Source: Metaphire vulgaris (Eukaryota > Annelida > Clitellata > Crassiclitellata > Megascolecidae). From it: DNA of 64,000 bases. The DNA is taken from the NCBI GenBank assembly GCA_018105865.1, contig CM030849.1:6784497-6848496 (forward strand). Direction: 5' to 3'. Every line of letters starts with the position of its first letter. Position 1 is the first letter of the stretch. Below the pieces are notes generated by a model. The model was not told the origin of the DNA. It did no database searches and saw only the letters and a program-made list of their open reading frames with translations. The position numbers and the translations under genes are program-made. Positions 57,180 through 64,000 of the stretch are shown one piece after another.

Positions 57180-58221
57180 CAGATAATAGGGCACTCAGGG
57201 CACTCAAAAGAATGGGAATAGACTACAGAGACAGAAAACTCATCGGAAACCTGTACATAAATCAATCAGTGTATATCCGTGTGGATGGAAAAGACTCTGA
57301 ACCATGAACTCTGGGAAGGGGGGTGAGACAGGGATGCCCTCTCTCACCGTTGCTGTTCAATATCTACACAGAAGAACTAATAAGAGAAGCATTTGAGAAC
57401 ATAGAAGATGGAGTAGTGGTGGGTGGAAAAAGAATAAGGGACATAAGACTTGCTGATGACCAGGCAATTATGGCAAACACCAACCATGGATTGCAGAGGT
57501 TGATGGACTCTCTTAATGCAACATCAAAAGATTACGGAATGAAAATCAATTTAAAGAAGACACAGGCAATGAAAATCAGCAGACACGGTGGATAAATGAA
57601 AATAATCATTGATGGAGTGGAAATAGAACAGGTAGAAGAATTCGGCTATCTTGGAAGCCTGCTTGATGAAAACGCCAAGTGTCATAAAGAAATAAGGAGA
57701 AGAATTGTCATGGGAAAGAAGCCTTTACGAACAGAAGAGAATTACTGAGAAGGAATTTTAACCGAAATCTGAAAAAACGATTGGTCAAAACACTGATCTC
57801 GCCAGTGACACTCTATGGATCAGAAACTTGGACGCTCAGAAAGGAAGACATAAAGAGATTAGAGGCATTCGAAATGTGGATCTGGCGAAGAATGGAAAAA
57901 ATTAGCTGGACGGAAAAAATAACAAACGAAGAAGTCTTGGAGAGGGTAGAAGAGAAGAAAAGCCTAATTAACACTATTCGTACAAGACAAAAGAAGTGGA
58001 TATGTCATGTTCTGAGAGAAGAATCAAACCTACTAAGAGAAGTACTAGAAGGAAAGATGAATGGGAAAGCACAGAAAGGGCGACCAAGAACATCGATGCT
58101 GGAGTGGATGTTCGACACTACGGAAAAAAACAAGTATTCAGCCCTGAATATAAAAGCTCAAGATAGAGAGGAGTGGCGACGATGGAGTATGGAACCTGTC
58201 TTTGGACATGTAGAGCACCTG
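57180..58221 (+). pseudogene. RTE-like RT, two frames, (AAG)n tail
   Basis: The RT part (57190-57595) reads RALKRMGIDYRDRKLIGNLY, GVRQGCPLSPLLFNIYTEEL and IRDIRLADDQAIMANTNHGL, with LADD at the catalytic box. Stops follow at 57302 and 57595. A second frame (57781-58221) gives ISPVTLYGSETWTLRKEDIK, RLEAFEMWIWRRMEKISWTE and RPRTSMLEWM. The element ends in AAG repeats. Several stops and frameshifts mean it is dead. Confidence 0.7.
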
Positions 58222-58250
58222 AAGAAGAAGAAGAAGAAGAAGAAGAAGAA

Positions 58251-58294
<44 letters not shown>
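58222..58294. repeat. (AAG)n tail of the RTE-like element
   Basis: About 24 AAG/GAA units with one AGG; poly-Lys and poly-Glu frames are artefacts. Confidence 0.95.
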
Positions 58295-58295
<1 letters not shown>

Positions 58296-58299
58296 TCTA

Positions 58300-60205
58300 T
58301 ACCCGAACTTAATTTATCTCATGTAATAGATGCTGCGGTGTCAAAAATTCAATGGACCCAAGTTCGCGGACCCGAGATTGCCTGACGTCAGTCCTTATTT
58401 TAAGAGGTATATGACTTTGCGGTAACATAGCATTGAGTTATTAATAAAAATATTTGGTAGGTTATTATGTGACGTCACATTTTTGGAAAATCCTACCCCC
58501 GTCGTCACACTGTCACACCAGTATGAAACCTCTCCCTCTAAGTGCGTGACGTCATTTATGAACAGTCCCCAGTATCAGGTATATATCAGATTTTATTTAT
58601 ACTGAAGGGATGTTCTTTTTGTCAATTCAAACACTAGTATCTGTGCTGTAAAACATCCATGTTTAAACTCACGACATCTATCGAATAAGTACAATTACAA
58701 TTTTTCAACTAAATATCAACCTCAAATTGTTCTATTCACTTACGGTATACATCATTTTCCTATCTTTTGGCTGAATGAAATAGACCATTATGTGGGATTT
58801 CATGTGGAATAAATTCTTTGAAGAATTTAAATCATAGAACCTTTTAAAGATCCATCAACTTTAAAAAACTGTACGTACCTTTTTAAGGCTTGACTGTAGG
58901 GCCATTTATTTAATTGCAGAGGCTAATGCTGCGCGCATGCGTACTCGCATAGTCATAAAGCTATATTTTTGATAGCGAATATTCCTCAATATTCGCTTGA
59001 TACACGATATTAAGCCAAATCTTGGAATGAGAATGGCTCGGTCGAGGAAAGTAGCGTTTGTAGTTAGTTAAATATACGAAGACTATTACTTAGTGCATAT
59101 TACATTATTCAGCTAATCGCTTTCGGTATATTTATATTCACGGTCATTTAGCACAATAATATTACCATTTTCGAGTTTACGTAGTATAGCCATCATAGCG
59201 TATCAGTGATCTATCATCTCGACTTCTTTTTGATTAATTTTAACCAATGTTCCTCCCATCAGCACGACATAAAGCCTATGGCATGTTATGGTATTCGATA
59301 ATTATGATCAGCCTGTGTTAATGTTTGAAAACAACGGCCGAACACACATTTTTAGACTACATTAGTTGCAAAATAGCATTCAGAGGTTCAGTAAATAAAA
59401 TTGAGACTGGCAACGAATAGTGCAAAGTACGGATTTTCCTCTGGTTCATGTGTCTTTGTTACGCAATGACCATCATCATCATTCTCGCTGCTTGCCGACA
59501 ATATGCAAAAGAGGTGTAGTGCATAGTGTTTTGGGGACGTGACTTCGTGACTATTTTGGAAAATCGTAGAAAGACAATTAGAGTTTTGGTTCCGGTTCAT
59601 GCCATTCGAAAATTGGGATCTTCGAAGTTTGAGTATTGGGTTTCCAACGAATGGGTTTTGTTGCCAGAAAGGTAATTGCGAACCAACACGTGTTCAAAAT
59701 TAATATTTCCTTGTTGAAGTCGCGATATAATTGCTCAAATTTGAAACCTTGATTTTAATCAGAGTTTTGATAGAAACTTCAAGTTCAATAGGATTGATGT
59801 TTTGGGAGTCATTTCTCGTACAATGTGTTTTCCATTAACTGTTACCTGAGATATCGCCCAAGGCGCTATAGAAGCATGAAAATCGGAAATGTCGAGTTCT
59901 CGGACCGCACGTGTGATAATTGGAAAATACATCTGTTTGATATCTATCAGTTTGAAATATATGTTTTAAGCAGTTTTAATGGAAATCATGACTTACACTA
60001 AATTTCTTTTGAGATTTGATAAATTTGAATTTGAGTTCTGGACTTTAAAAGTATCACGAATGCTATTATTGTATGTAATGAAGCGTATCTTGGATTTCTA
60101 ATAAAAGCGTGGGCTTGGCTTGGCAATCTCAGAGAGACGCACTTCAACGTCGCTTCTGGGATCGTCGCTCTGAGTTCACTGAAAGACATGCGAAGGTTTA
60201 CATCT
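58300..60205. other. Long interval without supported genes
   Basis: GTGACGTCAC near 58471 and GTGCGTGACGTCATTTATGA near 58541 look like MITE ends (the GGGxCTGTTCATAAATGACG type). Apart from these I see neither repeats nor protein-like frames. It is comparatively unique sequence and could hold introns or regulatory DNA of a gene outside the window. Confidence 0.35.
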
Positions 60206-60208
60206 AGA

Positions 60209-61434
60209 ACAGGGGTGTCCAACCTTTTCCACCGGCGGGCCACATGTGCAGTTTTGCAAGAATTGGTTGGCCAGATTAGTAACAAATAACAAAGTCGTTA
60301 AAAATGAATAATTGATGTTCAATATCAACATTTCAACATTGCACAAAAGTCACAAATTCCTATTAGCGTATCCAGTGTTTACCAACAAGGTCCGGTTGCT
60401 CCGCCCATTGGTGGGCAGAAAGTTTCCAGAAACCATAGAAACCATTGTTGTCTATTAATAGACGCCAATGGCAGAAGCAGATTTTTTGCCCACCAGCATA
60501 GATACTGGCTATGTTGGTGGGCATAGAGAGTGTTCTGGATACTCTCATATTGTATATTGCAAGACTAAATATTTACAGTATGATACAAAATCTTTTATAC
60601 CAGAATCTCAAATTTAGTGGGAACTCTGGTGTTGTTTTTGTTTGCACAAGCAGTCAATATATGCTCCGGTGTTAGAAATTCTTAGCGTCGATTTTGCCTG
60701 TAAGGGAAGATCTTGAGCTTGGTTGTGAATTTTTCATTCTTGTTCTCATTAAGGTTGAATTTGTGCATGACCTGTTTAAATTGCCTCAAATGCGTCTTTA
60801 CCGGCTGTCACGCCTTCCATTGAACAGTTATCAAGCATTTCCTCGAGTACATGAATCTCTTTATTAACATCTCTGACGAATATTGCTAATTGATCAAGTG
60901 CCAGACATTTTGACTTATTATGTGGGCAGGCCACTTCAGCAAATTTCTCCAAACTCGTCATCTGAAAACGTCTCTCCTCTCTTACCTATTGCTTCTTCTA
61001 CTAAAAAGCCGATCTTTGTAGCCGCTTCGAAAGTCTTTCTTGGAATTTTGAAGACAGACTCTTGTCAAACAATACCTCGTTCAACGAATTTGTGTGATCA
61101 GCTCGGAGTTGATCATCAACGCTGTCGAACTTATTGGCATGTTTTGTTTTGCAGTGTCGCTTAATATCGTATTCCTAATTGATAGCGATGGTTTCTTGGC
61201 TCGTCTGGCATAAAATAGAACCAAAATGCTCCACGACGTACAAATCCGGTGTCCATGAACTCGTGAAGGAACGATTTTCAGAGATCTTACGAGTTTTTAT
61301 GACGCTGAATCGCTGATAATTATGAGCTGCGAGAAATAAATTTTTTGACTAATTTCTGAAAGAGTCGGCGGGCCGAATAAAAGGGATCGGCGGGCCACAA
61401 TCTGGCCCACGGGCCACGGGTTGGACGCCTCTGA
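60209..61434 (-). mobile_element. Charlie-type hAT relic with transposase piece
   Basis: Left CAGGGGTGTCCAACC and the inverse of right GGTTGGACGCCTCTG (CAGAGGCGTCCAACC) are the ends, with GGCGGGCCACA-type subterminal text on both sides. A minus-strand frame (60776-60961) reads FAEVACPHNKSKCLALDQLA and IFVRDVNKEIHVLEEML, matching the QLAIFVRxV block of Charlie/GTF2IRD2-type transposases. The rest is deleted. No clear target duplication. A smaller inverted element (about 60366-60547, GTATCCAG ends) sits inside. Confidence 0.65.
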
Positions 61435-61499
61435 ACTAAGTAGGGTCTATCTTAAAGGGGCTTCGCCTTCACGCGAAGGATTTGAAAACGATTTATGCG

Positions 61500-61647
61500 T
61501 CCAAATGCGCTCAATGGGAATCCTCATCTGTGGCGCTTGCAGGCGACTCATTGAGGAGCGGGTTGTTTATGCACTTGGAAAGGCTTGGCATGTTGAGCAT
61601 TTTGTGTCAGCCAAATGCGAAAAACCTTTTCTTGGAACCCGTCATTA
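61500..61647 (+). pseudogene. PINCH (LIMS-type) LIM-domain fragment
   Basis: The frame reads [20 protein letters not shown] then [19 protein letters not shown] and LGTRHY, very close to a LIM domain of the focal-adhesion adaptor PINCH. C-x2-C and WHxEHF are kept, but the Cys after EHFV has become Ser, removing a zinc ligand. The frame stops abruptly at the start of a CR1 3' end (61648). No other LIM domain or splice context was found. Probably an mRNA-derived chimera carried in with the CR1 end, or a captured exon. Confidence 0.6.
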
Positions 61648-61735
61648 CAGTGGTTCTCACACAGTGCAGTCCCTACTGAACCACTTTAAATTTTGTTATA
61701 TTATTATTTATTTGTTATATTATAAATCCTTTTGA
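61648..61735 (+). mobile_element. CR1 3' end: stem-loop and TTATA tail
   Basis: CAGTGGTTCTCACACAGTGC ... ACTGAACCACTTTAAA and TTGTTATATTA follow the PINCH fragment directly, matching 34461-34530 with a few changes. Confidence 0.65.
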
Positions 61736-61739
61736 TATT

Positions 61740-62734
61740 TCGTCCTTCTCTCATTCTTGTTTCGTCCGTGCAAAGGGTTTAGTCAAATTCCCAAAATGGC
61801 GCTCGTGATGCCGTATGGTTACTCTGATTTGAACTTAAAGGTCATGGGGCATGTTTTAAGAGAGCACGAATTCTAGAAGTGAATTATGTCAGTATAAGCT
61901 ACATAGGTGAAGTTCTGTCAAGAAGTTTACTACTGCGACATTTTTCAAACCTTGAAAATACAGGGCTAATCGAAATAGGCTCAATTGTATGTGCGATATA
62001 GGAAATTCTCAAACTCTTTCGTTCGAGAGACCCATTTTCAAAGTAAGGATGAAAGGGGTCATCATACAAGGCTAAATTCATTGGAACATCATGATTGACG
62101 ACCTCCTGTTTGAACCCAGTCCTCCCCTCTCTCTCTCCTTTCTCATGCATTTCCCTCTCACCTCATGACATTAGCCTATGGAAGGACAAGTCACAGTTGG
62201 TGAATAGATATGCAAAAATTGAGGGGAGTGACGAAATGTTTGAATTAAAATCACATTTTCTTATGTCTCGATCTGCATTTTGTCAAATACTTTTAGGATT
62301 GTCAATATATTCCGTCTCAAGTTTATTCTAAAGCGATCAAAATGCCACAAAAATGGCGAGCCATTTCAAATCACAAAGTTTTCAAAAATCTATACTCTGT
62401 CGTAAAAATTTCCAAGGATTACAGAGTTTTCACGCAAAGCAATTAATACGTAAATCCGCGTCCCTCCTTTTTTACCAACAAATCATTCAATCATGTCAAT
62501 GTGCAGGCTTCACGAAGTGATTTAGACAAAGAATTTCCAATCTACTTATTAACATTTGGTAGCAACTAGCCACTGTCACTGACAGTACGAGTCCGAGGCG
62601 TATCAACAAATGATTACTGCCGAGTTTTATGAGAAATGGCTAAAAATTCGATCGTGAGATGAGCCTTGTCTTAAGATAACTGGTTTCTTGTATCATAAGT
62701 TTTATATGCGACTTACATATTATAAAATTGATTG
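61740..62734. other. Unannotated interval
   Basis: No supported gene or repeat. CTCTCTCTCC near 62130 is a short pyrimidine run only. Confidence 0.35.
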
Positions 62735-62736
62735 AA

Positions 62737-63385
62737 AGAAGAGAACAGATCATGAATTTAAGTTATGTGGGAAGGGACTAAAAGTTACAAACGAGGAGAA
62801 AGATCTAGGGGTCATCATGCATAGCAGCCTAAAGCCATCTAGGCAATGTGCAGAGGCAGCTAATAAGGCCAACAAAATTATAGGTATGATCAAAAGAACG
62901 ATAGTGAGCAGAGAGAAGGATGTAATAATAAGACTTTACAAGACATTGGTACGTCCACATTTAGAGTATTGTGTTCAAGCCTGGTGTCCATTCCTGAAGA
63001 AAGACATAGAGACCTTAGAAAGAGTGCAACACAGAGCAACAAAGATGATCAAGGGATATCACAAACTAACCTATGAGGAAGGGCTAAATCACTGTGGATT
63101 GACAACCCTGGAAAAAAGAAGAGAGAGGGGGGATTTGATCGAGACATACAAAATACTAACAAACAAAGTGGAAATACCAAAGGAAAGATTTTTTACAATG
63201 AAGCAGTATGATCGAACCAGAGGACACAGCATGAAACTGTTCAAGAAACGGGTTGGGGGACATAAACAGCATTTTTTTAGTGCAAGAGTGGTTGACAGAT
63301 GGAATGAACTGGATGAGGGGATAGTAATGGCTACAACTGTAAACGAGTTCAAAATAAACCTGATGAAGATCGTTCGATGCAAGAA
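62737..63385 (+). mobile_element. 5'-truncated CR1 copy (RT C-terminus)
   Basis: It starts at AAGAAGAGAACAGATCATGA and follows 33806-34424 of the full CR1 with only a few per cent differences by eye. One long frame (62817-63473) reads SLKPSRQCAEAANKANKIIG, then RPHLEYCVQAWCPFLKKDIE and RWNELDEGIV. After ATAAACCT it departs: the end is GATGAAGATCGTTCG and (ACA)n rather than the stem-loop. In one block it is intact (NKVEIPKERFF) where the full copy is frame-altered. Confidence 0.8.
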
Positions 63386-63639
63386 AGACAACAACAACAA
63401 CAACAACACCATAGTCAGGTCATATGTCTCAGCGACACTTATTCTCCTCTGCATGCATCGCACAGTACATTAAACCGTTTCCAAAGCATGTTCTCGAAAG
63501 CTATGATTCACCATCTCTATTGTCTTCATGTTTAATTAACAAGGCCCTTTAGGGGTGTTCAAAAAAATAAAATTTTCAAAAAGTTATGCCTACTGGACGG
63601 ATTGTCATGCTACTATCAATGTTGAATTCAGATACACTT

Positions 63640-63942
63640 TTTATTTCACATTTCTATGATGTCCTGAGGTCCCTCAAAGGCCTTGAACGCATACAAATTG
63701 CACGTCATCCATCGAGCCTGGTGAATGACTCTGGGTTTCATGAGGTGTACCCCGCGTGGAGGTGTTTCATCCAGAATGAGTAGATTGTTCTCTGCATATT
63801 CATGATAGTCGTCACGGGGCACGGTTCCAGATTCTCTTTGTGTCCAGATATTTCTCAGCTCCTGGACAACGTGACCCTTAACTTCTCTCAGCCAGGGATG
63901 GCATAGTTCGATTGTGTTGATTTGCATATGTTTGCCCAAAGT
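63640..63942 (-). pseudogene. Transposon-linked ORF fragment (PPRGVHLMKPRVIHQARWM)
   Basis: The minus-strand frame reads YAENNLLILDETPPRGVHLM then KPRVIHQARWMTCNLYAFKA. I recall near-identical blocks in uncharacterised, repeated proteins of cnidarians and echinoderms. Upstream sequence may continue past the window edge. Family and function unknown. Confidence 0.4.
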
Positions 63943-64000
63943 AGCCTACCACATGTTGATTTTAATGTGGCAAACAGTCTATTGCCTGGTCCTGGTACTT

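Overview
The window is nuclear DNA of an animal, most likely a marine invertebrate, and is very rich in transposons. Evidence for an animal: a spliced immunoglobulin (Ig) receptor gene with phase-1 Ig exons, an ankyrin/cGAS-like gene, a fragment of the adhesion adaptor PINCH, and CR1, L2-like and RTE-like retroelements alongside hAT, mariner, piggyBac, Ginger and Helitron DNA transposons. The palindrome TAGGCCTA occurs at least 16 times; I estimate roughly one by chance. I cannot name the species.

Host genes. (1) A three-Ig-domain, single-pass membrane receptor can be assembled on the + strand from seven exons (9864 to 43891). The intron phases agree at every junction and give a 432-residue model; its introns are packed with mobile elements. 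(2) About 4 kb downstream on the same strand is one uninterrupted 1619-codon gene (47999-52858). Ankyrin repeats are followed by a cGAS/Mab-21 nucleotidyltransferase whose GS motif and three catalytic acidic residues are all present. It is a predicted cGAS-like receptor (cGLR) with an ankyrin sensor or scaffold, and the most interesting gene here. (3) Broken pieces: a frameshifted THAP domain (247-609), a PINCH LIM-domain fragment (about 61500-61645), and a transposon-interrupted unknown frame (about 22465-23831).

Layout. 1-9.8 kb: THAP relic, hAT and other DNA elements, one of them with a Helitron inside. 9.8-44 kb: the receptor gene. Its introns hold two Helitrons in tandem inside a TAA microsatellite, L2-like and other reverse transcriptase relics, two mariner foldback elements, a 4-kb Ginger-like element with about 200-bp inverted ends, a piggyBac-type MITE, a nearly full CR1 element (esterase ORF1, endonuclease/RT ORF2), many short hAT MITEs with 8-bp target duplications, and a tRNA-derived SINE nested in a hAT. 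44-48 kb: L2-like relic and the 5' flank of the cGLR gene. 48-53 kb: the cGLR gene and its 3' flank. 53.7-64 kb: 5'-truncated retroelements, a hAT relic, the PINCH fragment and a second CR1 copy.

The receptor has an outside ligand-binding architecture and the cGLR a cytosolic nucleotide-second-messenger architecture. Both fit innate recognition, but a functional link between them is only inference from proximity. All splice sites and domain calls are by eye; no search was run.
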